Position numbers and translations under genes: made by a program. The notes below the pieces were generated by a model. It was not told where the DNA came from. It was given only the letters and a program-made list of their open reading frames with translations, and ran no database searches. Positions 54,099 through 64,000 of a stretch of 64,000 bases of DNA are shown here, piece after piece. Position 1 is the first letter of the stretch. Every line of letters starts with the position of its first letter. The DNA is from CAVRTM01 sp963696105 (GTDB taxonomy: Bacteria > Actinomycetota > Actinomycetes > Actinomycetales > Dermatophilaceae): assembly GCA_963696105.1 (NCBI GenBank), contig CAVOIP010000001.1, forward strand, positions 186,001-250,000, given 5' to 3'.

Positions 54099-55133
54099 TC
54101 AGGCGCTGGCCGGAGCCTCCAGCCATCCCTCGATGTCCTCCAGCAGCGTCTTGCGCAGCGACTCCGGTGCCCTCGAGCCGTGGACGGACCCGCGGGCCAG
54201 GGCCGCGAGCTCGTCGTCGCCCAGCCCCAGCCCGGTGCGCGCCGACTCGTACTGCGCCGCCAGCCGGGAGCCGAACAGCAGAGGGTCGTCGGCGCCGAGC
54301 GCGACCTGGGCCCCGGCCTCCAGCAGCCTGCGCACCGGCACCACCGCCGGGTCGGGGTAGACCCCCAGGGCCACGTTGCTGCCGGGGCAGACCTCCAGGG
54401 TCACCCCCCGGCGCACGACCTCCTCCAGCACCGCGGGGTCCTCGACGCTGCGGACCCCGTGGCCGAGCCGGTCCGGCCGCAGCTCGGTGAGGGTCTCGGC
54501 CACCGCGTCGGCGCCCAGCAGCTCGCCACCATGGGGGACGCAGGCCAGCCCGGCGCGCCGGGCGATGTCGAAGGCATGCGCGAAGTCGCCGGTGCGCCCG
54601 CGCCGCTCGTCGTTGCTGAGCCCGAACCCGACCACGGTCCCCGGCCCCTCGCCCGCGTAGCGGACCGCGAGCCGGGCCAGCGTGCGCGCGTCCAGCGGGT
54701 GCCGCATCCGCGACGCGGCGACGATCACGGCCACCCCGGTGCCGGTGGCCTCGGAAGCCGCGCGGGCCTCGTCGAGCACGACCTCCAGAGCCGGCGTGAT
54801 GCCCCCCAGGAACGGCGCGTAGGACGTCGGGTCGACCTGGATCTCCAGCCACCGCGAGCCCTCGGCAGCGTCGTCCTCGGCCGCCTCCCGCACGATGCGG
54901 CGCATGTCCTCCTCGTCGCGCACGCACGCCCGGGCCATGTCATAGAGGCGCTGGAACCGGAACCATCCGCGCTCGTCGGTGGCGCGCAGCTTCGGCGGCC
55001 ACCCGGTGGTCAAGGCCTCCGGCAGCCTGATGGAGTGCTTGTCGGCGAGCGCGACCAACGTGCCCAGCCGCATCGAGCCGGTGAAGTGCAGGTGCAGGTG
55101 GGTCTTGGGCAGTGCCTGCACCGGTCGCAGCAT
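54099..55133 (-). CDS. add: Adenosine deaminase
   Basis: 344 residues. Metal ligands HLHLHFTGS at 12-20, substrate-binding FGLSNDERR, ACVPHGGELLG with the third His, LGHGV with the catalytic His, and LGADDPLLF with the last Asp. The enzyme converts adenosine and deoxyadenosine to inosine forms in purine salvage. Convergent with murB. Length and motifs are normal. Confidence 0.94.
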   Translation of the reverse strand: MLRPVQALPKTHLHLHFTGSMRLGTLVALADKHSIRLPEALTTGWPPKLRATDERGWFRFQRLYDMARACVRDEEDMRRIVREAAEDDAAEGSRWLEIQVDPTSYAPFLGGITPALEVVLDEARAASEATGTGVAVIVAASRMRHPLDARTLARLAVRYAGEGPGTVVGFGLSNDERRGRTGDFAHAFDIARRAGLACVPHGGELLGADAVAETLTELRPDRLGHGVRSVEDPAVLEEVVRRGVTLEVCPGSNVALGVYPDPAVVPVRRLLEAGAQVALGADDPLLFGSRLAAQYESARTGLGLGDDELAALARGSVHGSRAPESLRKTLLEDIEGWLEAPASA

Positions 55134-55342
55134 GCGGGTCAGTGTGCCACCGCGTCGTCGCGGCGCTCACGGCAGGTGAGCCACCCCCGACGACTCCGAG
55201 GGCAGGCCCGGGCCGGCGGGCGCACCCCGGGGACCCGGCGGCCGGCGCGCCTCCGCGACGGTGTGCCGTCGCTGGTGACCGGCGCCGCGGGCGCAGCCGC
55301 CGTCAGGCCTGGGCGGCTCTCGACGACGGCTGCTGAGGCGGC

Positions 55343-55840
55343 TCAGGCCTCGTCCACCACGTGCATCGCGGCCTCCTCGGCCGAGGCCGCCCCGCCGTCG
55401 ATGCCCACGTCACCGGCAACCAGGTCCTTCTCGGCATCCTCGTGCGAGCCCTCGTCCGGGGCCACCAGGCGACCGGCCCGGTCGCCCCCGACCTCGGGGT
55501 CGCCCAGGAAGTCCTGGTCGGCCGCGATCGCGTCGGGGTCGTCGCCGCCCACCGTGTCGGGGTCGGCGAGCGGGTCGTCGAACGCGGCTGCCGGGTCGGG
55601 CTCCTCCTGGGCCATGCGCTGCTCGAGGGACTCGCCCTGGTGCTGCTCGGCGGCGGTCGTGCCGAAGGCGTTGACGCCCAACGGCTTCTCCGGCGGCGAG
55701 TACCCCTCGTCCATCGGGTCCTCGAGGCGGTCGGAGTCGACGAGGGAGTCAGGGCCGGTCGGCTGGTCCTCGTCATCGACGCTGTAGCTGCCGAGATCGG
55801 TGTCGATGTTCTCGTTGTCGGTGTTGTCGATGTCCGTCAT
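55343..55840 (-). CDS. DUF5709 acidic protein
   Basis: 165 residues, strongly acidic and Gly/Asp-rich, low in hydrophobic residues, probably disordered. DQPTGPDSLVDSDRLEDPMD, EGYSPPEKPLGVNAFGTTAA and the C-terminal EEAAMHVVDE are typical of DUF5709, a small actinobacterial family found next to the secE region. Function unknown. Confidence 0.85.
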   Translation of the reverse strand: MTDIDNTDNENIDTDLGSYSVDDEDQPTGPDSLVDSDRLEDPMDEGYSPPEKPLGVNAFGTTAAEQHQGESLEQRMAQEEPDPAAAFDDPLADPDTVGGDDPDAIAADQDFLGDPEVGGDRAGRLVAPDEGSHEDAEKDLVAGDVGIDGGAASAEEAAMHVVDEA

Positions 55841-55904
55841 GCCACGAGGCTGCCACGCCGGGCAGGGCGACGCGACACCGGGCGCGACCAGCGCCGAAGC
55901 ACCG

Positions 55905-57147
55905 TCAGCGAGCCTCGGCGAGCAGCTTCTGGATGCGTGACACGCCCTCGGTCAGGTCGGTGTCACCCAGGGCGTAGGACAGCCGCAGGTAGCCGCTCGG
56001 GCCGAACGCCTCGCCGGGCACCACCGCCACCTCGGCCTCGTCCAGGATGAGCGCGGCCAGCTCGGCCGACGTCCGGGGCGTGACACCGCGGATCGTCCGC
56101 CCGAGGATGCCCTTGACCGAGGGGTAGACGTAGAACGCCCCCTGCGGCACCGGGCACTGCACGCCGTCGATGTCGTTGAGCATGCCGACCATGGTCCGGC
56201 GGCGACGGTCGAACGCGACCTTCATCTCCTCGACCGCCTCCAGCGAGCCGGTCAGGGCCGCGATCGCCGCCCGCTGGGAGACGTTGGCCACGTTGGAGGT
56301 GGCGTGCGACTGCAGGTTGGTGGCGGCCTTGACCACGTCGCGGGGGCCGATCATCCAGCCCACCCGCCAGCCGGTCATGGCGTAGGTCTTGGCGACGCCG
56401 TTGAGCACCACGCAGGTGTCGGCCAGCTCGGGCACCTCGACCGGCATCGACACGCGCGGGCGCCGTCGTACGTCAGGTGCTCGTAGATCTCGTCCGTGAC
56501 CACCCAGATGCCGTGCGCCAGGGCCCACTGCCCGATCGCGCGGACCTGCTCGGGCGGGTAGACGGCGCCGGTCGGGTTGGACGGCGAGCAGAACAGCAGC
56601 ACCTTGGTCTGCGGGGTGCGCGCCGCCTCGAGCTGCTCGACGGTGACGAGGTAGTCCTGGTCCTCGCCGGCGAACACCTCGACCGGCGTCCACCGGCCAG
56701 CTTGATCGCCTCGGGGTACGTCGTCCAGTACGGCGCGGGGAGGAGGACCTCGTCGCCGGGGTCGAGCAACGCCGCGAAGGTGTTGTAGACCGCCTGCTTG
56801 CCGCCGTTGGTGACCAGGACCTGCTCCGGCGCCACCTGGTAGCCGCTGTCGCGGGCCGTCTTGGCCACGATGGCCTTCTTCAGCTCCGGGAGCCCGCCGG
56901 CGGGGGTGTAGCGGTGGTTCGCCGGGTCGTGACACGCGGCGGCGGCGGCCGCGACGATGTAGTCCGGGGTGGGGAAGTCCGGCTCGCCGGCGCCGAAGCC
57001 GATGACCGGTCGTCCCTCGGCCTTGAGCGCCTTGGCCCTGGCGTCGACCGCCAGGGTGGCCGACTCGGCGATGGAGCCGATGCGCCGGGAGACCCGTCGC
57101 GGTGCCGGGGTGGGTGCGGGGTTGCTGGGGGCGGTGGGCGAAGTCAC
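55905..57147 (-). pseudogene. Frame-disrupted PLP aminotransferase (aspartate-type)
   Basis: ATG at 57147, stop at 55905; 1243 bases, two short of 415 codons, with breaks near 56697 and 56460 that both look like a missing base. Across frames the protein reads FGAGEPDFPTPDYIVAAA, VTNGGKQAVYNTFAALLDPG, then VLLFCSPSNPTGAVYP, VVTDEIYEHLTYDGA, then KTYAMTGWRVGWMIGP (PLP Lys in AKTYAM) and the C-terminal LRLSYALGDTDL. Repaired it is a class I aspartate aminotransferase of 414 residues. Such a conserved gene beside secE is unlikely to be dead, so an assembly error is likely. Confidence 0.87.
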
Positions 57148-57252
57148 GACTCCGATCCTCCCAGACCCGCGCGTACGGCGCGCCGTCCCGTCCGCAGGGC
57201 GGTCACCCCACCCGCGCGCGTGCCGGGTTCGCCTTCACCCCGCCGCGTCACG

Positions 57253-57258
57253 TATGCT
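57253..57258 (+). promoter_or_regulatory. Candidate tRNA-Trp promoter -10
   Basis: TATGCT lies 55 bases before the tRNA. The -35 is not clear; TTCGCC at 57228-57233 would need a 19-base spacer. Confidence 0.4.
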
Positions 57259-57313
57259 CGCGCCTTGGGTGGTTGACGGCAACCATGCTCAGGCATGCCC
57301 CGGCACCATCCGT

Positions 57314-57386
57314 AGGGCAGTGGCTCAATTGGTAGAGCACCGGTCTCCAAAACCGGCGGTTGGGGGTTCGAGTCCCTCCTGCCCTG
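57314..57386 (+). tRNA. tRNA-Trp (CCA)
   Basis: 73 nucleotides: acceptor AGGGCAG/CTGCCCT, anticodon stem CCGGT/ACCGG with loop CTCCAAA giving anticodon CCA, T arm GGGGG/TCCCT-like with TTCGAGT. Discriminator G. It directly precedes secE, a conserved order in actinobacteria. Confidence 0.97.
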
Positions 57387-57496
57387 CTTAGCACCACCAG
57401 CAGCACCCGATCAGTTCAGAACCGTCCAGCAGTGGCCGGTCCGGGCCCGTGGAGCACTCCCGCCGCGGCCACCGGCCGGCGAGGAGATGAGGAACA

Positions 57497-57769
57497 GTGA
57501 CCGATACGAGCAGGGCTGACGCCCGTGGCTCCGGTCGTGTGCGCCGGGACGCCCCCAGGCGGGGCAACCCGGTCAGCCGGTTCTTCGGCTCCATCGGTCT
57601 GTTCATCAGCCAGATCATCGACGAGCTGCGCAAGGTCGTGCGGCCCACCCGTCATGAGCTGGTGACCTACACGAGCGTGGTCATCGTCTTCGTCGCGGTC
57701 ATCATGATGTTCGTGTTCGGGCTGGACACGCTGTTCACCAAGCTCGTGCTCTGGGTGTTCGGCGGCTAG
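57497..57769 (+). CDS. secE: Preprotein translocase subunit SecE
   Basis: 90 residues from a GTG with GAGGAGATGAGGA before it. The basic N-terminal part is followed by FISQIIDELRKVVRPTRHEL, the conserved cytoplasmic helix, and one transmembrane helix (TSVVIVFVAVIMMFVFGL). The single-span form is standard in actinobacteria. It stabilises SecY in the translocon. Confidence 0.96.
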   Translation: MTDTSRADARGSGRVRRDAPRRGNPVSRFFGSIGLFISQIIDELRKVVRPTRHELVTYTSVVIVFVAVIMMFVFGLDTLFTKLVLWVFGG

Positions 57770-57855
57770 CCCACCCCGTCCGGCCCCGCGCCGGCGTCCC
57801 CGACCGCCCACCACGTGCGGTCCCCAGATCAGCGTCACGGAAGTAGGTCATCAGC

Positions 57856-58678
57856 GTGTCCGAGCAGTGGACCACCGAGTTCTCCAGCGGCGAGCCCGAC
57901 AGCGCCCCGGAGTCCAGGGTCGACGCCCTTGACGGCGGCCCGGCCATCGACGGCGAGGACGACCCGGCCCGCGGACGCCACCGGCGCAGTCGCCGAGCCG
58001 ACCGAGAAGGAGGATGACGCGGCTGCCGCCGAGGTCGCGGCCGAAGCCGGTGACGGCGACGCCCCGGCGGCCGACCCGGTGGCCGAGTTCAAGGCGGCCC
58101 TGCGCCTGCAGGAGGGCGACTGGTACGTCGTCCACTCCTACGCCGGCTACGAGAACCGCGTGAAGACCAACCTCGAGACCCGCGTGACCAGCCTCAACAT
58201 GGAGCCCTACATCTTCCAGGTCGAGGTCCCCATGGAGGAGGTCACCGAGATCAAGAACGGCCAGCGCAAGCTGGTCCGCCGGGTCCGGATGCCCGGCTAC
58301 GTGCTCGTGCGCATGGACCTCACCGACGAGAGCTGGGGCGCCGTGCGCCACACGCCGGGCGTCACCGGGTTCGTCGGCCACACCCACCAGCCGGTGCCGC
58401 TGAGCCAGGACGAGGTCTTCACGATGCTCGCGCCGCAGCTCGAGACCAAGGACGAGGCCGGGCTCGGCAAGGCCGCCGGCGGCGGCTCGGCCCGAGAGAT
58501 CCGCGTCGTCGACTTCGAGGTCGGCGAGTCCGTCACCGTCATGGAGGGCCCGTTCGAGACCCTTCCTGCCACCATCTCCGAGATCAACGCCGAGAGCCAG
58601 AAGCTCAAGGTGCTGGTCTCGATCTTCGGCCGCGAGACGCCGGTCGAGCTGTCGTTCAACCAGGTCGCCAAGATCTGA
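57856..58678 (+). CDS. nusG: Transcription termination/antitermination protein NusG (frame break near N-terminus)
   Basis: The natural start is the GTG at 57856 (SEQWTTEFSSGEPDSAPES), but the 823-base span holds one base too many and the frame changes at about 57968-57970. Removing one C from GGCCCGCGG joins the acidic N-terminal tail to ATGAVAEPTEKEDDAAAAEV. The rest is intact: NGN domain WYVVHSYAGYENRVKTNLET to YVLVRMDLTDESWGAVR and KOW domain FEVGESVTVMEGPFETLPA. NusG contacts RNA polymerase and Rho; it is essential, so the break is most likely a sequencing error. Repaired length 273 residues. Confidence 0.9.
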
Positions 58679-58737
58679 GCGACAGGAGCACCACCCGCAC
58701 CACCGAGTCGAGAAGTACCCAGAAAAGGATCCTGAAC

Positions 58738-59169
58738 ATGCCCCCCAAGAAGAAGAGGGTCTCCGGCTTCATCAAGCTGCAGATCCAGGCCGGCGCTGCG
58801 ACGCCCGCCCCGCCCGTGGGCCCCGCCCTCGGTCAGCACGGTGTCAACATCATGGAGTTCGTCAAGGCGTACAACGCCGCGACGGAGGCCCAGCGTGGCA
58901 ACGTCATCCCCGTCGAGATCACGGTCTACGAGGACCGGACCTTCACGTTCGTCACCAAGACGCCCCCGGCTGCCGAGCTGATCAAGAAGGCTGCCGGCGT
59001 CGCCAAGGGCTCGGGCGAGCCGCACAAGACCAAGGTGGCGCACCTGTCCGCCGACCAGGTCCGCGAGATCGCCCAGACCAAGATGGAGGACCTCAACGCC
59101 AACAGCGTCGAGCAGGCCGCCAAGATCATCGCCGGCACCGCCCGGTCCATGGGCATCACCACGGACTGA
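58738..59169 (+). CDS. rplK: Ribosomal protein L11
   Basis: 143 residues from an ATG behind AAAAGGATC. IKLQIQAGAATPAPPVGPAL, QHGVNIMEFVKAYN and the C-terminal RNA-binding block with SMGITT are diagnostic. It binds 23S rRNA at the GTPase centre. First ribosomal gene after nusG, and the L11-L1 operon order is preserved. Confidence 0.98.
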   Translation: MPPKKKRVSGFIKLQIQAGAATPAPPVGPALGQHGVNIMEFVKAYNAATEAQRGNVIPVEITVYEDRTFTFVTKTPPAAELIKKAAGVAKGSGEPHKTKVAHLSADQVREIAQTKMEDLNANSVEQAAKIIAGTARSMGITTD

Positions 59170-59294
59170 CCACCGCGGTACGCCGCGGCAGTCGCCCCAG
59201 GCGGCGCCGTACGGCACCCGGTACGTGGCAGGGCCCGCGCTGGCCCGTCTGACCACACCTCCGCACGACCGAAGCACACACATCAGGAGCAGCA

Positions 59295-60011
59295 GTGAAG
59301 CGCAGCAAGGCATACCGCGCAGCCGTCGAGAAGATCGACGCTGACCGGCTCTACGCACCCCTCGAGGCCGTGCGTCTGGCCAAGGAGACCAGCACCACCA
59401 AGTACGACGCGACCGTCGAGGTCGCCCTGCGCCTGGGCATCGACCCCCGCAAGGCCGACCAGATGGTGCGCGGCACCGTCAACCTGCCGCACGGCACCGG
59501 CAAGACCGCCAGGGTCCTGGTCTTCGCCACCGGTGAGCGCGCGGCGCAGGCCGAGGCCGCCGGCGCCGACTACGTCGGCTCCGACGAGCTGCTGGACAAG
59601 GTGGCCGGCGGGTGGCTCGACTTCGACTCCGTCGTCGCCACCCCCGACCTGATGGGCAAGGTGGGCCGGCTGGGCAAGGTCCTCGGTCCCCGTGGCCTCA
59701 TGCCCAACCCGAAGACGGGCACCGTCACGATGGACGTCGCCAAGGCCGTCACCGACATCAAGGGCGGCAAGATCGAGTTCCGTGCCGACAAGCACGCCAA
59801 CCTGCACTTCATCATCGGCAAGGCGTCCTTCGACACCGAGAAGCTGGTGGAGAACTACGGCGCGGCCCTGGATGAGGTCCTGCGCCTGAAGCCGTCCGCG
59901 GCCAAGGGGCGCTACATCCAGAAGGCCACGATGGCCACGACGATGGGCCCCGGCATCCCGCTGGACCAGAACCGCACCCGCAACCTCATGGAGGAGGAGG
60001 CGCAGGCCTGA
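59295..60011 (+). CDS. rplA: Ribosomal protein L1
   Basis: 238 residues from a GTG with AGGAGCAGC in front. LRLGIDPRKADQMVRGTVNL, the PHGTGKTARVLVFATGE stretch and KVGRLGKVLGPRGLMPNPKT are the L1 signatures. It binds 23S rRNA at the E-site stalk and, in bacteria, also represses its own operon. A strong hairpin follows. Confidence 0.98.
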   Translation: MKRSKAYRAAVEKIDADRLYAPLEAVRLAKETSTTKYDATVEVALRLGIDPRKADQMVRGTVNLPHGTGKTARVLVFATGERAAQAEAAGADYVGSDELLDKVAGGWLDFDSVVATPDLMGKVGRLGKVLGPRGLMPNPKTGTVTMDVAKAVTDIKGGKIEFRADKHANLHFIIGKASFDTEKLVENYGAALDEVLRLKPSAAKGRYIQKATMATTMGPGIPLDQNRTRNLMEEEAQA

Positions 60012-60030
60012 GCCTGAGCTCCTCCCACCA

Positions 60031-60070
60031 CGGCGAGGCCGCACCGGACATCTCCGGTGCGGCCTCGCCG
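60031..60070 (+). terminator. Hairpin terminator after rplA
   Basis: Perfect 18-base arms (60031-60048 and 60053-60070) with a CATC loop, 19 bases after the rplA stop. No U tract follows, but the position between the L11-L1 and L10-L12 operons fits a terminator. Confidence 0.7.
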
Positions 60071-60111
60071 CGTTGCGGGGAGGAGTGCCTCGCGCCGGTG
60101 GCGGGCTCGTT

Positions 60112-60140
60112 TTGACCGGCCCCCATCGGGGCCGTAGTCT
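60112..60140 (+). promoter_or_regulatory. rplJ-rplL promoter
   Basis: TTGACC (60112-60117) and TAGTCT (60135-60140) are separated by 17 bases, the best sigma-70-type pair in the window. Transcription would begin near 60147. Confidence 0.75.
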
Positions 60141-60146
60141 GCTTCC

Positions 60147-60332
60147 TGACCAAAGACCGCCGGTTGTCCTCCCGCAAGGGCAGGACCGAAGGTCCCGCAG
60201 CACGCGGGCATCCAGCGCAGGCCGCCCGGAACCGCCAGATCCCCCAGGGTCTGTCATGAGCCCCGCGCCCTGCGCCGGGGCTCTTCTCGTGTCCAGGGCC
60301 CTTTACGCCGGCACCACCCGGAAGGAGGCCCC
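60147..60332 (+). promoter_or_regulatory. L10 leader
   Basis: The 186-base untranslated leader before rplJ lies where the L10 leader RNA is found, which binds the L10-L12 complex to control its own synthesis. A stem at 60258-60283 (GAGCCCC with GGGGCTC, then TTCTCG) could act as an attenuator. The family assignment is by position and structure, not by a covariance search. Confidence 0.6.
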
Positions 60333-60962
60333 ATGGCAAAGCCTGAAAAGGCAGCAGCCATCGCCGAGCTGACGGACAAGTTCCGCAGCTCGGGTGCGGC
60401 CGTGCTCACGGAGTACCGCGGCTTGTCCGTGGCTCAGCTGACCCAGCTGCGCAGCGACATCCGCGAGCACGCCACCTACGCCGTGGTGAAGAACACGCTC
60501 ACCGAGATCGCTGCCAAGGAGGCCGGAGTCACGGCCTTCGACGGCCAGCTCTCGGGTCCCTCGGCCATCGCCTTCATCACCGGTGACCCGGTCGAGGCGG
60601 CCAAGGGCCTGCGTGACTTCGCCAAGGCACACCCCCTCCTCGTGCTCAAGGCTGGCGTCCTCGACGGCAAGCCCTTGTCCACCGAGGAGATCAACAAGCT
60701 CGCGGACCTCGAGTCCCGCGAGGTCCTGCTCTCCAAGCTGGCCGGCGCCCTCAACGCGTCGCTCAGCAAGGCTGTGTACCTGTTCGCCGCTCCCTTGTCG
60801 CAGACGGCCCGCGTGGTCGACGCCCTGCGTGCCAAGGTCGAGGCAGAGGGTCCGGCCACGGACGCGGCGCCGGCAGCAGCCGACGCCGAGGTGCAGGACA
60901 CGGCCGCCGCGGACGCCGCGCCGGCCACCGACGACGTCGCCACGGGTGGCGACGACAGCTGA
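60333..60962 (+). CDS. rplJ: Ribosomal protein L10
   Basis: 209 residues from an ATG with GGAAGGAGG before it. AAAIAELTDKFRSSGAAVLT, VVKNTLTEIAAKEAG and SGPSAIAFI are conserved. The C-terminal tail is Ala/Asp-rich, longer than in E. coli as usual for actinobacteria. It anchors L12 dimers on the ribosome stalk. Preceded by its leader. Confidence 0.97.
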   Translation: MAKPEKAAAIAELTDKFRSSGAAVLTEYRGLSVAQLTQLRSDIREHATYAVVKNTLTEIAAKEAGVTAFDGQLSGPSAIAFITGDPVEAAKGLRDFAKAHPLLVLKAGVLDGKPLSTEEINKLADLESREVLLSKLAGALNASLSKAVYLFAAPLSQTARVVDALRAKVEAEGPATDAAPAAADAEVQDTAAADAAPATDDVATGGDDS

Positions 60963-61058
60963 TGCCCAGGGCCTCCGGCCCCGGCTCCAGCCGATCCACC
61001 CCTCCCGCCACTCATGGCCATCAAGGCTCACGGCATCACAACGAAAGGAACTGCCATC

Positions 61059-61448
61059 ATGGCAAAGCTCAGCACTGACGAGCTCCTCGAGGCTTTCAAG
61101 GAAATGACCCTCATCGAGCTCTCCGAGTTCGTCAAGGAGTTCGAGGACACCTTCGGCGTCACCGCCGCCGCCCCGGTCGCCGTCGCGGCTGCCGGTGCCG
61201 CTGGTGGCGCTGGCGAGGCTGCCGCTGCCGAGGAGCAGGACGAGTTCGACGTCATCCTCGAGGCCGCCGGTGACAAGAAGATCCAGGTCATCAAGGAGGT
61301 GCGTGCCCTCACGAGCCTCGGCCTGAAGGAGGCCAAGGACCTCGTCGACGGCGCCCCGAAGCCCGTCCTGGAGAAGGTCGACAAGGCCGCCGCCGAGAAG
61401 GCCAAGGCCTCCCTCGAGGGCGCTGGCGCGACCGTCACCCTCAAGTGA
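61059..61448 (+). CDS. rplL: Ribosomal protein L7/L12
   Basis: 129 residues from the ATG at 61059 (AAAGGAA upstream). N-terminal helices LLEAFKEMTLIELSEFVKEF, an Ala/Gly-rich hinge, and the C-terminal factor-binding domain DEFDVILEAAGDKKIQVIKE to SLEGAGATVTLK. It recruits elongation and release factors. An upstream GTG is in frame but lies before the ribosome site. Confidence 0.98.
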   Translation: MAKLSTDELLEAFKEMTLIELSEFVKEFEDTFGVTAAAPVAVAAAGAAGGAGEAAAAEEQDEFDVILEAAGDKKIQVIKEVRALTSLGLKEAKDLVDGAPKPVLEKVDKAAAEKAKASLEGAGATVTLK

Positions 61449-61455
61449 CACCCTC

Positions 61456-61489
61456 CTGACCCGCTCCGGCCGCGGCCGGAGCAGGTCAG
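61456..61489 (+). terminator. First hairpin after rplL
   Basis: CTGACC plus GCTCCGGCC pair with GGCCGGAGC plus GGTCAG with one mismatch, starting eight bases after the rplL stop. Confidence 0.65.
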
Positions 61490-61500
61490 GACCGCACCAC

Positions 61501-61541
61501 CGCCAAGGCGGGACAGACCCCGGGTCTGTCCCGCCTTGGCG
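61501..61541 (+). terminator. Second hairpin after rplL
   Basis: Perfect 20-base arms around a single C, beginning CGCCAAGG and ending CCTTGGCG. With the preceding hairpin it forms a tandem terminator between rplL and rpoB. Confidence 0.75.
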
Positions 61542-61887
61542 CGTCCTCGGGCACCCCGCCGCCGGGCGCGGCGGGTTCGGCCGCCCGCCCGGGCCGCACG
61601 GCTCATCGGGGTCGCGTGGACCACCGGGGCGCGGCAGCGCCCGAAAGGGCAGGAAATGTCGCGCCGCGGCGTGCCGGACCTTGACGGACGCCGTACGGGG
61701 GGCCATCCTCGCTGCACGACGTGCCCACGGCCGCCACGGGCCCCTCCGGCACGGTTGGACTTTTCAGCTCCACCGCCTGTATGCTGTCGCTTTGCGCTGC
61801 CTTGTGTCCCGTCCTGCCCCGGTTTGGACCGGACCCCCCGGGCATGCGCTGAACCTCTAGTTTCACAGGCCCGTGGAAGGACCATCC
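61542..61887 (+). promoter_or_regulatory. rpoB upstream region and promoter
   Basis: 346 bases without a gene between the rplL terminators and rpoB. TTGGAC at 61755-61760 and TATGCT at 61780-61785 (19-base spacer) form a plausible promoter about 95 bases before the rpoB start. GGAAGGA at 61875-61881 is the ribosome site. Confidence 0.5.

Positions 61888-64000
<2,113 letters not shown>

Noticed and set aside
57815..57970. Alternative nusG start at 57815
   Set aside because: That frame gives a Ser/Pro/Arg-rich segment unlike NusG; the GTG at 57856 in the other frame gives the normal acidic tail.

Overview
The window looks like chromosomal DNA of a high-GC actinobacterium. The G/C-ending codons, frequent GTG starts, TAnnnT -10 boxes a few bases before start codons, and the order tRNA-Trp, secE, nusG, rplK, rplA, rplJ, rplL, rpoB all fit. 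The neighbours rpmG, hadA, hadB, murB, add and a DUF5709 gene suggest Micrococcales, possibly near Intrasporangiaceae/Dermatophilaceae; that placement is an inference. There are no insertion sequences, phage genes or CRISPR arrays.

Layout. 1-9.3 kb: envelope functions (FUSC-type protein cut by the left edge, NPCBM-GDSL esterase, GT39-like glycosyltransferase, secreted metallophosphatase, DMT transporter, DedA protein). 9.4-12.4 kb: a four-repeat DUF347/COG4705 membrane protein, an OmpR-type regulator and a frame-broken histidine kinase. 12.4-19.4 kb: a lipoprotein, two ABC ATPases, an FtsX-type permease and a response regulator in one leftward operon, with a sensor kinase divergent from its front. 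19.5-28.6 kb: uppP, two secreted PF04185-type phosphoesterases, a CapA-like protein, a beta-propeller lipoprotein, an alpha/beta hydrolase and a second DUF347 protein. 28.8-30.6 kb: an ABC exporter pair. 30.7-37.2 kb: a PucR regulator divergent from an APC permease, two SDRs, a ureohydrolase and a polysaccharide-deacetylase-fold enzyme, apparently a catabolic operon. 37.3-46.5 kb: assorted single genes. 46.6-50.2 kb: PpsR and its target pyruvate phosphate dikinase. 50.3-64 kb: aldo/keto reductase, three tRNAs, rpmG, hadAB, murB, add, an aminotransferase, then the secE-to-rpoB housekeeping cluster, cut by the right edge inside rpoB.

Sequence quality matters here. Between about 11.38 and 16.25 kb four genes change frame many times, while conserved motifs survive in each frame. 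Single-base breaks also occur in nusG, the aspartate-type aminotransferase, one ABC permease and one phosphoesterase. Because nusG is essential, some of these are probably sequencing errors, so genes called frame-disrupted should not be read as dead.

The most interesting leads are: the complete sensor/ABC/lipoprotein module flanked by its kinase and regulator; an 18-base element repeated about 70-76 bases upstream of two lipoprotein genes; the ureohydrolase/SDR/deacetylase cluster with a palindrome in its divergent promoter; a 35-base perfect palindrome next to a response-regulator promoter; an 11-base direct repeat upstream of a DUF347 gene; and a three-copy 32-base-period repeat after ppdK.
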